Below are positions 1 to 10,438 of a stretch of DNA of 64,000 nucleotides, piece by piece; the stretch's first letter is position 1, and every line of letters starts with the position of its first letter. The translations under genes and the position numbers were made by a program. The DNA is from Zelopaecilomyces penicillatus (Eukaryota; Ascomycota; Sordariomycetes; Hypocreales; Pseudodiploosporaceae). The notes under the pieces were generated by a model. The model saw only the letters and a program-made list of their open reading frames with translations. It was not told the origin of the DNA and did not search any database. Location of the stretch: assembly GCA_005765155.1 (NCBI GenBank), contig VCCP01000001.1, positions 5,270,001 to 5,334,000 of the forward strand. The letters run 5' to 3'.

Positions 1-415
1 TTGAGAGATAGCGTTTTAGTTTCGCACTTTCTCGTATCATGAGGTCTTTCTCATCTGCGAAAAGCGCACCCATCGAACGGATACACTCATTTTGCTCGGG
101 GTAAAGCGTCTGCGCGATCTCATGGCGCTGTAAAGAAATACCGGCATCATGATGATCCAAGCCATTCTCGCGCATGGCTGTTACATGGCCATCTTGCTCC
201 AGACTTTCTTCTTTGAGAAAACTCTCACTAGGGCAGATTGGCATCGGAAATTGTTCTCCAGCAGGCGAGGGGACAGCTTCATGATCTTGATTGCCGGTGG
301 CGGTTGCTGGTAAAGAATAGAGGTCCGGAGAGAGCCTTTCGTCTTTTGCAGAAGGACAGGAAGGGGCGGCTTCTGCATCGTTATCCATATTCACGTCGGC
401 AAGATCTTCCATCAT
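1..415 (-). CDS. Unidentified protein, N-terminal 138 residues (runs off window start)
   Basis: A minus-strand reading frame is open from two adjacent ATGs (415 and 412) to base 1 without a stop, giving about 138 codons; the C-terminal remainder lies outside the window. The translated part is acidic and low in hydrophobic residues near the start, with many Asp, Glu, Pro and Ser, then becomes more helical and charged towards the edge (ending near DLMIRESAKLKRYLS). No signal peptide, membrane segment or recognisable domain is visible, so I give no function. The frame is supported by its length across the edge and by fungal-like codon use; splicing downstream is unknown. It is divergent from the Hsp70-like gene at 1084, with about 670 bases between the two starts. 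Confidence 0.55.
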   Translation of the reverse strand, partial: MMEDLADVNMDNDAEAAPSCPSAKDERLSPDLYSLPATATGNQDHEAVPSPAGEQFPMPICPSESFLKEESLEQDGHVTAMRENGLDHHDAGISLQRHEIAQTLYPEQNECIRSMGALFADEKDLMIRESAKLKRYLS

Positions 416-1083
416 TGCTGCCTCTAGCCAACATAGACGTGTTAGATATTAGGTTGCAAAATGGCTTGATGGGTAAGGTAGGATGAAGCCGAGAAATACA
501 AAGTAGAGTGCGCAGTTATACCTGTATACCTACGAGTTTAGAAATGTCCCATTTATCAAGGGATCAGTTGGTGTAATGTAAGGTCTTCTTTTCAATAGAC
601 GCAGGGAGCTGTTTGTGGAAATAGTTCATGCAAGATAGGTAAATAAACAAAGGTGATAGAGAACTCATGTGGCGGACCGAAACGCTTGCACAGGAGAAGA
701 AGGGACGGCTGGTTGCACTACACCGCTGCTCAAGAGCACAGCTGCACACCTATCTGGCAACAATTCACCTAAAGAAGTCAGGTGAACAAAAGGTGCTCTT
801 ACACTCTGATGTGGAGAGTTGCAGAATCGCCTTGATTCCACCTTCTCTCCTATTCCGCCAAACCACAATAAGCAACGAATTCGTTTCTTCAGTGCTGGCT
901 GCTGATGACTTCTCATAGAATTCTTCCCTCTTTCGTTCTGCTTTAAGTTTATTATGTTTATCTCTCTACCGTGTTTCTTTGTTTGAACCCAATTCCTTTA
1001 CACATTCTTCACACAGCACATTGTATCTCTACCAAACTCATCCCTATCAACGCACATGGAATAGCCTCCATCCATCCTACGCA
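416..1083. other. Divergent intergenic region
   Basis: This stretch separates the minus-strand start at 415 from the plus-strand Hsp70-like start at 1084 and should hold both promoters. The last 150 bases are pyrimidine-rich, as is common upstream of fungal start codons. I see no convincing coding region, RNA gene or repeat. Confidence 0.5.
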
Positions 1084-3379
1084 ATGGATCCATCAATCCA
1101 GCATGATGATACCATCATAATTGGAATTGACTTTGGCACCACGCAAGTTTCCCTTACTGGATTAGTTTTGCATTAGACTAATATGCAAGCAATACTCTAG
1201 ATACTCCGGTGTGGCATGGGCTTACGCACCGCAACCCGATGACATTGATGTTGTCACCAGCTGGGAGGCCGAATTCAACCATTGCTCGGATCTTGAAAAG
1301 GTGCCGACGCAGCTCCTATTTTCACGAGGCAACAGGTGCACGACTTGGGGTTATGGAGTTCCTGCAACGTGGGAGCGTCCACAACAGGAGGCTATTCGTT
1401 GGTTCAAACTTCTCCTTCTAGATGACAAGGACGTGCCCGCAGATATTGCACAATCATCTCAGTATATGGAGGCTATTAGGCTCCAAAAACAGGAAAACAA
1501 GGACTCTTTAGAAATTGTTTCTTGTTTTCTCAAGCGCTTGTGGGACCATACCACCAAGGTCATAACTACAAACGTGGGAGCCGAGCTGATCAACAAGTGC
1601 AAGTTTCGCGTCGTCATCACTATGCCCGCAATTTGGCCGCACTACACCCATCAAAGAATGATTCAAGCAGTGGAGAAGGCGGGAATCACGAGCAAGCGCA
1701 AGGCAGGGCCTACAATTTGGCAATTCGTCTCCGAGCCCGAAGCAGCAGCACTGGCTGCCATCAAAGACCTCTCGAAGCGATCAACAATCAAGGTAAGTGG
1801 TGATTTGAATATATACCTGATATCAAAATGCACGAAAAACTGATACAGACCTAAGGCTGGAGATGCTATCGTTATTTGTGATGCTGGAGGTGGAACCGTG
1901 GTAAGTATACTCATTTATTAGTGAATTCTTCGTTGAATCTAACTGAAATTGCTGATGATTTCGACAGGACTTAATCAGTTACGTTATCGACACCGTCCAT
2001 CCCTTCTCAATCAGGGAATGCGTTTTGGGAGATGGTGAGTATTTGTGTTGTATACTGATAGGAGAAAACGTTGAGCAACGATTACTAACGTAGAGTCTAG
2101 GGGGGTTATGCGGTGGTATTTTTCTTGACGAGGAATTTTTAAACTTGATGAGAGAAAAGGTGATGGAGGACGAGTGGGACACCGTGAGCACCCAAGACAA
2201 GAAGAAATTTCTAAACGACTGCTGGGAACACGGAATCAAGCCTCAATTCGAGAATCAGAAAAGAGCATGGCTGGTTGATCTGCCAGATGGTTGCCATCCC
2301 AGAGGAGAGCCCGGTTCAAAACAAAACCGCAAGAAACGCAGCAGAAATCTGCAGCTGAGTTCGTGAGCTGGACTAAGTCTGCATGCTAATTCAAATATGC
2401 TAGCCTCTAACTGTTAGATAGTGAGGATATTCTACCCGTCTTTTCGAAAATCACTGTCAAGATCGAGGAGTTGGTACAGCGCCAATGCGAAGCAATCCAA
2501 GACAAATACAACAAGGCCCCAAAGGTAATCTTAAGAAAAAAGGACAAACCACGCCTCGCTGCCGAATATTGTAATAACATAATTTTTAGCACATCATTCT
2601 TGTTGGGGGGTTTGGTCGGAGCAGACATCTGTTCAATCGTTTACAGGCGAGAGCCGATCCGACAACCTCAGTACTGCAAGCTCAAGGAAGCAAACCGTAA
2701 GCTTTCCAGAGACAACTTCTAACTTTTTTGTTTCATGCTTATCAATACTGACTATGGCAGTTGGACTGCAATTTGTCGAGGCGCAGTGATGCATGGTCTG
2801 GCCATGGGCGATCTGCCAGCAAGTATCAAGGTAAAGGTTGAGGCGAGAATAGCTCGGTTGAGTTATGGCGTAAAATATGCGGCCTTGTGGGACCCCGAGA
2901 ATCATCTGCAGGCCGACAAGTATTGGGACACATTAGATCATGGATGGAAAGCAAACAACCAAATGGAATGGTTTCTCAGAAAGGTTGTGTGCCTGAAATC
3001 CACTCAACCTCCTTGGCTCCACAGAGCCATGCTAATGCGGTAACAGGGTGATAACATGGACGATATTGGAACCGTTAAGCATTCCTATTGCCGGTGTTTT
3101 CAAACACTTCCAACTCAGATGACAGATGAAATCTATGTTTGTAACCAGCTATACGCACCTTCACGAAAAGACGACAGCGTCGACTACCTGTGCAAAGTAT
3201 CGTGGACTCGCTCAGCATCACTCAAAGACCTTTCACGCAAAGTCAACCCGGTCGGCACAAGTTATTATCAGCTTGATTACGATATCGATATGAAGGTTCA
3301 GGGGCCAACCATTGAGTTTACGATTCTTCACAATGGCCAGAGATTCGGAGGTCACAATGTCGAGCTTGATTTTGCTTGA
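1084..3379 (+). CDS. Hsp70-family ATPase (fungal, short non-canonical Hsp70 type)
   Basis: Nine exons can be joined in frame: 1084-1142, 1201-1792, 1856-1900, 1968-2034, 2101-2362, 2422-2524, 2590-2696, 2761-2983 and 3047-3379, giving about 596 residues. Seen: the first phosphate loop IGIDFGTTYSGVAW across intron 1, VSEPEAAALAA, the second phosphate motif ICDAGGGTVDL across intron 3, GLCGGIFLDEEF, and the adenosine motif ILVGGFGRSRHLFNRL in exon 7. These are the actin-like ATPase signatures of Hsp70. Known: this expanded family in filamentous fungi has an Hsp70 nucleotide-binding domain but a divergent C-terminal part and no EEVD tail; substrates are mostly unknown. Here too the C-terminus ends VELDFA without EEVD. 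Intron 1 needs a GC donor (GCAAGT). The gene is convergent with the WD40 gene at 3820. A role as a general chaperone is not implied. Confidence 0.88.
1143..1200 (+). other. GC-AG intron in the Hsp70-like gene
   Basis: Only a donor of GCAAGT at 1143 joined to the acceptor ending at 1200 restores the invariant phosphate-loop reading GTTYSGV. The nearby GT (GTTTCC) leaves the frame wrong by one base. GC donors followed by AAGT are the accepted minor class of U2 introns. Confidence 0.75.
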
Positions 3380-3819
3380 TTGTCTCCTTCTTCTGCCTCG
3401 GATAGGGATATGCACTGGAGGAAAGTGGGGTTTGGGCTACTGATTTGGAGACGGAGTTATTGCTTAATCTAAGGATTGCCTGGGGCATTTGCATTCGGAA
3501 TATTTTCACAATGGTTGCTGGGCGCAAGAGGATTGTCCAAACAATCTAACAAGGAAGCCAGGGAAGATGTCAGAAAACCTGACACACGATCTTATGCTTC
3601 CATCTATGAAATATCATCTCGAGGTACCGTGTATCTCAATAGAAATCAGCGGATCTAGCAGAACATGACGGGGGAAATGCGTTTGGCTATGGAGACTGGA
3701 TGTATCATCTCAAGAACACACCCCTTTAAGCAAACTACATAAATCATTAGACAAGGCGGGAATTAAGCATTGACACAAGCGTGCGTTCCAGATGCAATAG
3801 GCCATGTCCATCATCTCCA
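3380..3819. other. Convergent 3' intergenic region
   Basis: This is the space between the stop codons of the Hsp70-like gene (plus) and the WD40 gene (minus). It should contain both 3' UTRs and poly(A) signals; no further gene is visible. Confidence 0.5.
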
Positions 3820-5449
3820 TTAAGCATCTTCTAATTTAATATCTTCCTGTCTTATGGGCAACTCGCCATGCAATCCAGCCTGGCCTGGTTTTTCTGAGCT
3901 TTTTGTCTCAGCAGGCTTTCCAGCTTCTATCGTATGCCGATATACTCTGATTGTATTATCCTGCCCTGCGCTCACCATAATTTCCCCATGCACATCCACC
4001 CAGAAGCAAACGCCCTTGTGGCCCGGTACCCGCTGGATGAGGTCCTTGGTCATGACGTCCCAGATGACGACGCCCCCATCCTCGCTTGCGGACACAACAA
4101 AAGGCTGGCCCTCGAGAATAGCAAAACAGCCGCCAATGGCAAAACTCTTGTTTTGGTGTCCCTGGTAGGTCTTCTTGACGCTTCCAGCGACGTAGTCCCA
4201 CAGGCGGACGCAGTTGTCGAGGTTAAAGGCCAGGACAAAGCGGCCGTTGGGGGAGAAGCAGACATTGGCGACGGCGGGGTTGTCTTCGTGGACAAGGGTT
4301 CGAAGACACTGACCCGTTGAGGTATCCCATACTCGACTAAAATATTTTAGTGTTAGCCGTAACAGTCATATAACCCTAGAATATAGTTGATGGCAAGCTC
4401 GCTGCCGAAAGAGACCACACACGGGAAAGGAGGGGGGTGTAAACGTACATCAATCCATCCATTGAGCAGCTAACAACCAGCGTGCCGTCCCGAGAAAAAT
4501 CAATGCCAGAAACAGGATCACTATGAGCTGGCAGACTTCTCATCAATCTCCCCGCCCTAACATCCCAAAGGAAGACGGCCTCGTCGTATGATCCACTAGC
4601 CAAGATATTCCCTTTCGGTGAAAACGCCAAGCAATGGATGTAATTCTGATGCCCCTTCAACGCAGCCATCTCCTGCCCAGCCATCGACTTTCGAGCTGTA
4701 ACTTTCGGCCGACCCGTAACTCTATCCCATAGACGAATCGACTTGTCATCCGACCCGCTAGCCAGTGTATTGCTATCCGGTGTCCACGCCACACAGCTAA
4801 TTCCAGCCATATGACCAACCAACGTATCCATATGAGCACCCGTCGCAGCATCCCATATCTTAACCGTAGCATCAGCCGACGCTGAAGCAATGAACCGGCC
4901 ATTGGGTGAAATGCGGACCTGAGAGACTGCTTTCGCATGGCCGTGTAGGATCAGGCGGGGTTTGTAATTGGGTTTGAGGGGTTCGTTAGACGGGGTTGGC
5001 TGCTGTGGGAGATGAGGGGAGAAGGATTCGGAGCGCGTGCGGTTCGAAGAGGCTGTTTGTGAGCGCGAGCGGTGTCGGGAGCGAGAGCGAGGTGTGTCTG
5101 AAGCGGACCCTGAACGTCGTCTCCTAGCACAAGAGGTAGACCTCGCCCTTGAACCGGAGCTAGATTGAGATCCTGAGCGTCGCCGTGGCTGTGATCGTGA
5201 ACGTGAGCGAGACTGATTATCCCCCCTCCTTCTCGAATGTGATGGGTCTCTGCTCTGCTCAGGACCCCTACTCCTGCTCCTACTCCCGCTCAGCGCGCCG
5301 CCGTCGTCGTCGCCCACGACAGGCTCAGCGGCTGCTGCTGCTGCTGCTGTTCTCTCAGCATCCGACCGCGGCGAGGGAGTGTCACCCGTCTTACGGCGCT
5401 TATGGGGAGGAGGAGTCGGCCGGACCGGGTCGGTGCCGGAGCTCATCAT
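3820..5449 (-). CDS. SWD3: WD40 protein of the WDR5/Swd3 type (COMPASS subunit) with RS-rich N-terminus
   Basis: Two exons, 4449-5449 and 3820-4336 (minus strand), joined across a GT-AG intron, give about 505 residues from the paired ATG at 5449/5446. Residues 1 to about 165 are disordered: a basic KRRKTG patch, an Ala run, then a long Ser/Arg-rich stretch with repeated SRSRSR units. From about 165 to 485 there are seven WD40 blades, with clear LHGHAKAVSQV, SASADATVKIWD, GSDDKSIRLWD, GSYDEAVFLWDV, SMDGLIRVWD, NLDNCVRLWD, SASEDGGVVIWD and AGQDNTIRVY. The order and spacing match WDR5, the propeller that holds the histone H3K4 methyltransferase complex together in the nucleus (family knowledge). 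The RS region is an extension beyond yeast Swd3 (315 residues). Its intron carries a copy of nitrate-transporter exon sequence. Another WD40 subfamily is possible but less likely. Confidence 0.85.
4337..4448 (-). other. WD40-gene intron built largely of a copied exon fragment
   Basis: The 112-base intron starts with GTACGT (minus strand, at 4448) and ends TTTTAG at 4337. Splicing joins GLI to RVWD and completes a WD40 blade. Bases 4368-4413, over 40 percent of the intron, are a near-exact copy of 12886-12931 inside the nitrate transporter coding region. Confidence 0.85.
4368..4413 (-). repeat. 46-bp dispersed duplicate, copy in WD40-gene intron
   Basis: This matches 12886-12931 at 45 of 46 positions (single t/g difference at position 17 of the repeat), same orientation, with the similarity stopping abruptly on both sides. 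The other copy encodes part of a transmembrane helix of the nitrate transporter, so that copy is probably the source. Confidence 0.92.
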
Positions 5450-8400
5450 GGGACCGGAAAATTGTGGGCGTTTCGGGGGGAGGGGACAAGGCTGAAGCTC
5501 TCTCTCCCTCTCTTTCGCGAGAATGTGAGGTGAGGCTCGCTCACGCCCCAAAAAAAGTTAAAGTGGGGGCAGTCGCGTCACAGGCTGGGGAAGCGTGCAG
5601 TGACTATCATCATCAGAGCCGTTCATTTTTGGTGGGGGGGCAATGGATTAGTGGCGGTTTCTTCCAAAAATAATGGCAAGATTTGCAAAATTAAAACCAA
5701 AAACGGCATGCTGATTCGCCAAAACAACGAAATAAGCTGTAATACTGTAGTATTATGTCTGTACCATTGCAAAAAGATCCATAGGGCTGTATTATTTTTG
5801 GTCGTTCGGCTAGTTAAAATCTTGGCTTGCATCTCCCCCCAAGTGTCAAGCGGTCGACCCAATGAGAGCAGACAAAACACACACACACCCGCATATATCT
5901 TGACGTTAAACAACTTTTTGGGGGAATCAGCTCAGCTCGTGCAGCCCTAGCAATTATACGGCAAGCCATGTGTGAGCTTGTGTTCAATCATTTACGAATG
6001 CAGGGATTCCACAGAGTGGTTTCGGCCACAATGTCTCATTCTGGGGCTGTTTGCTGTGAACCAACAATGGCGTCGAACGGCACATCCCATGGTTTTCAAC
6101 CACCATGACGGGATAGATATGCATACTACTACCGTGAGATACGAGAACGCCTGCAGCGAGGCTTGACTTGGTCGGGGAGATGTGGCAGCAGCCCACCCGA
6201 AAACACCAGATGATGCTGTTAAGCCTGAACCCTGGTCTATAAGCTGCGCTCTACATATGTATTCGTTGAGACTATTGATAGTCTATGCCGCAACATGCTA
6301 ACAAATTTCAAGAAAAGTCATATACGTCACCCCGAGGTGTGTGGACAGAGGCAGGAATGACACGATGGCGTTTAATGGTTTGAGGCACTTGGCTGTCTGC
6401 CTATGAGTGCCGAAGATGCTGCTGTGCCGGTATGCACACCTATAGAGAGGACATGTAACAGTTGTCAATGCCAGATGCTCCAATGAAGTTTACATCTTTT
6501 CCCACCTCTGGCTGGGGATGACAAGGTGTGGCAGAAGTCAACTGGACGCCACACGCTCAGCTGAAAAAAATCTACCAACAGCCGAGGCGGACTTTTTGCC
6601 AATTTGTCAATTTTTTCCTCTGTGTGAGATGTGTAAGATTGTGTTGATACTCTGTTCCTAAATAGGGAAGAACCGAAGAATGCAAAAATTGTGTCCCATG
6701 AAAGAGGAGATCTGAAATTTTTTCCATGGCCAGGTTAGATTCTCCGCGGGAAGGATTCGAAAAAAGAGAATGTGTAAATGGGTTTGTTCCCACTTGCAAG
6801 TTGTACAACATCGGTGGTTTCCGCATTGGGCAAGCACAGGCCAATTTTGGCCAACCCAGCACCAGTCAGCCTCGTCGCGTGGGAGAATCGGCTCAAAAAT
6901 GGAATCAGCGTGGAATGAGTGGAGCCACTTGATGAGGCCATGACTCATCTACTAAGGTATGCACCTGTATGACTTGGCCCTGTGTAATATCTCGATCCTT
7001 GCCTGTCGTTATAACCTGATGGGTATTAAATAGTCTTTTGCTGCTAGTTTCCAATGCCATGCGGCTCTATGGGAGGGGGGGTAAATTTCAGGAGAATCCA
7101 TTCCTGCCCTGATCCTTTCCTGCACGGGGTCATGACGTTGACAATCAAGTTCTCATTACCTCGAAGAACAAAGGATTGCGGCTCAAGAGCCACGCGATAA
7201 CCGCAGTTCGCAGGCCGATGCCATCTTATTCGCAGGTGGCGACCTAAACTATCACTAGGAAGATTGCCATGCAGGCGCTTGAACGCGGGCGGTAGCTCGT
7301 AAATCTCGGCGGTCTAGACTTTTGTGAGGCTCTGTGAAGCGTTGCCGCTGGTTGGGCTGGTTGGTTGAATAGTTGGTTAGTTGTTTGATTGGGCAGTCAA
7401 AGAAAATATTCTTCTCTCACAACCCGTCCTCATGTCGGTCAGTCAGACGGCGACCAACAGCAGTCGGGCATCTTGCTGTATTCGTACGTAACGCGCACAA
7501 CTACCCATGTAGAACCAGTGCATTGATGGCTGGTTGTGAGTGAAGGCAGAGCCTCATCCTGCCCACCATCTGTTTGTTTTCCAACTCGTTGCTTCCTTGT
7601 AAAACAAATTTCCCCCTTGTCCATTATCATTCGAAGGAGGACCGCCACGGCGACTCGATTCGTCTATTGCAAACAGCCATAACCAAGCTTTTCGATCCAT
7701 AAGAAGCAAGCAATCAATATACGCGAACAAAGAACTGACCGCGCAAACAGGACCAATCTCGCCAGCGCGAGCCGAGATGGAAGGAGGAGCAGTGTGTACA
7801 GCACACCTTGCCCTGGCCCATTGCGCAATTGCGCCCAGTAGTCCGCGCCAAAAGGAGTTTGGGGCGTCCTGTTGGTGTGGGCGCGATGTGGATGTGGAAG
7901 AAAAGAGTGCCTTGGAGCTTGGGTAGACGCTATCTGACTATTTGACCAGGGGATATGCATAGGAAGGTACTATGTAGGAGATGGTTGGGCACTGTGGAAG
8001 GTAAGTGGCTGTGGCAGTGAAAATGGGCGACTGGAGAGAACAGTGAGTGGTCATAAGTGGATCTTCTCAGGCTCTCTACCGTGCACCATTGGCTATTCCG
8101 GCACAGGAGGTGGCCCTCAGCCGCCTCAGCCTACCCACTTTGTCCACTTTAAGCCAATCAGAGGTGCTCGCCTATGCAGATTTTAATTTGCTTTTGCCCC
8201 TGAAGGGATGGTCTGTCCTATGCATCCCATCGCTTTGATTGGCCCTGAACGGCAATGGCCGAACCCCACCTGTCAGAGGGATCCTCTCATGCAGGAACAG
8301 GAAGCAGAACAATCAGGGAAATCACAGCGGTATGTAGCCGCTCCCGGTTTAGCGCTCTCGGGGGCATTTGGTTTGCAGGTTAGACGTTGCAGGCTTGCAG

Positions 8401-9620
8401 GCATCGGTGGGTAGCAGTCGCTATGCTGTTGGGCTGATTATTACAGCACCGTGCTGTACTATACAGCAGCACAGGGAACAGGAGCATGTGCAGGCAGGCA
8501 TGTTGGGCATGGCTGGTCATGGAAATGGCCGAGCGATTTAATAGTTGGGAACCGCTGGGGTCGCCGAGGGGAAACTATGTGGGGTGGCATGGGGAGTGAA
8601 GAAGGGAGGAGTTGGCCGTGCCGGCAGAGAAGGTTGTTGATGTTATTCCGGGTTTTTTCAAAGGGAGGCACGAGTTGTCTGGTGAGAAATTCATATGGGC
8701 CATGATACAGTGAGGGACAGTGACCAAAGCAGTAGCACCGTAGCACAGAAAGAGGCCCATTTGTGCTCAGTGTCCAGAGTTTATAGCGGGCAAGTAGTAA
8801 GAGGTGAGTATGGAGGTAGGTAGCCAGAGTTGCGCTCTCACAGGCTGCGCGCACACACCCTCTGTCCGAAACGGCCAAACCCACCCACCACGCCAAGCTG
8901 ATACCGCCCAAAACAGACGCATACAAACGCATTCAGACGCAATCTAGTAGATACCATCATCACTCACAATCACTCACTCACAGCACAGCACAGCACATAC
9001 AGCCGCCCATTCACTCACTCACTCATTCATTCAATCATCCATACTCGGCCCACACCCCCATCCACACCAACACCAGCACCAACATATAAAAAAGCATCAC
9101 CATGCTAGGTGTGCTAACCCACAAACCACCCCCCCCCCTGTTCATCAACGCCTTCAGCGGTCCATCCATCTCCGTTTGCTTTGCCAGCTGCTGGTAGACA
9201 GCCAGCCAGCTGCTAATCTACCCAACTCACAGCCCACCCACCACCAACTCCTAGCGGGCTTTTGGGGGCTTTTTGTCTTGCCCTCCACTGCTCCTTTCGC
9301 CCACCTGCATTCGGTTCGCCTGGCCGCCCCAAAAGCTGTACATCTATAGAAACTGAGACCTCTTTCTATTTTCTCTCTCTTCCACATCAACCATTCCAGC
9401 CGCTTCTTGTTGTCACTCCCTCAACGCCCAAAGGCTTTCAGCCCCCCCCACGCTCTTTAGCATCTTATAACCAGTCATTCTCTTAAACCTATCCTTCGGA
9501 TCCTATTGTTGTCGTTTCTTGACACACCTTTAAAAGCCTATATCATATCCCTCTGCTTCTCCAGTTCCGACTTCCCTTCAAAAGCCAAGAGCTACTTTTC
9601 GTCAGATCACCACCTTCAAG
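5450..9620. other. Gene-free region, 4.2 kb, between WD40 gene and GPI-protein gene
   Basis: I find no frame with a recognisable family, credible splicing or consistent codon use. The first kilobase is the WD40 promoter side. The last 1.2 kb is strongly pyrimidine-biased with short simple repeats (CACAG units near 8980, CACT/CATT units at 9010-9045, a C run near 9130), typical of fungal promoters and 5' leaders. A TATA-like ATATAAAAA lies near 9084, but whether it serves the gene at 9621 is unclear. Confidence 0.5.
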
Positions 9621-10438
9621 ATGCACTTCAACTTCTCTGTTTCGGCCATCATGGCCCTGGCTGCCACTGCTTTCGCCCAGACTGCCGACTTCAACCCCAT
9701 TTACAAGCCCGATGCCAACCAGGTCATCCCCGCTGGCTCGACCTTCGATATCGTCTGGGATGCTCCCGCCAAGTATGAGGCCGGCAGCGTTTCTATCCAC
9801 CTGATCGGTGGTGCTACCCAGAACACTCAGGTCCCTCTTCTCGACATTGCTGGTAAGTTTTACGCTGCCTGACACTGGGCAACCAGTCTGCCGCTTCAAA
9901 GCCCCAGGATCAGTCAGTTTGCTAACGTAAATGATTCACAGCTGGCATCAAGAACTCAGCCGAGAAGTACTCATGGAAGGTTGACGCCTCTCTCGGCGAC
10001 AAGGCCATCTACGGCCTCGTCATCAAGCTCGAGAGCGACCCCAAGATCTTCCAGTACTCCAACCCCTTCCACATCAAGGCCGGCAGCAGCCCCAGCGGCA
10101 GTGGACATGTCACCGTCACCACCTCCACTGGTATCAAGACCATCACTCTGTCCGAGTACCCTACCATCGAGACTCCCACCACGACTGAGGCTCCCGTTAC
10201 CCAGAACGTCACCACCACCACTGTCGCCTACAACTCTACCACCACCTACTGCCCTCCTCAGAACAGCACCACCATGGTGACCCAGAAGCCTTCCGTCCCT
10301 GCTGTGCCCACCTCCAGCTGGACCGTGCCTACCACCGTGGCTCCCCCTCCCACCGTTCCCACTGGTGCTGCCACCCGCGCTGGTGCCGGCTCCTTGGCCT
10401 TCATCGGTGGCCTTGCCGTCGCCATGTTCGCTCTGTAA
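9621..10438 (+). CDS. Secreted Ser/Thr-rich GPI-anchored protein, Kre9/Knh1-like N-terminal domain
   Basis: Exons 9621-9852 and 9942-10438 give about 242 residues; the intron has donor GTAAGT and a GCTAAC branch site 15-20 bases before its acceptor. Residues 1-19 form a signal peptide (LAATAFAQ cleavage region). Residues about 20-118 form a Kre9/Knh1-type beta-sandwich: NPIYKPDANQVIPAGSTFDIVWD, VSIHLIGGATQN, YSWKVDASLGDKAIYGLVI (shortened) and YSNPFHIK. A Thr/Ser/Pro-rich stalk follows with N-glycosylation sites (NVT, NST), and the protein ends in a hydrophobic tail (GSLAFIGGLAVAMFAL) after small residues, as expected for GPI attachment. Known: this family is placed in the fungal cell wall or plasma membrane and linked to beta-glucan assembly or surface properties. 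The exact role is inferred only. The start is set by the signal peptide and an AAGATG context. Confidence 0.88.

Noticed and set aside
5185..5673. 162-codon plus-strand frame
   Set aside because: Antisense to the Ser/Arg-rich N-terminus of the WD40 gene; the repetitive SR codons keep the opposite strand open by chance.
8459..8932. 157-codon minus-strand frame upstream of the GPI-protein gene
   Set aside because: Cys/Leu-rich random-looking translation, no motif, no matching splicing or context; judged chance.
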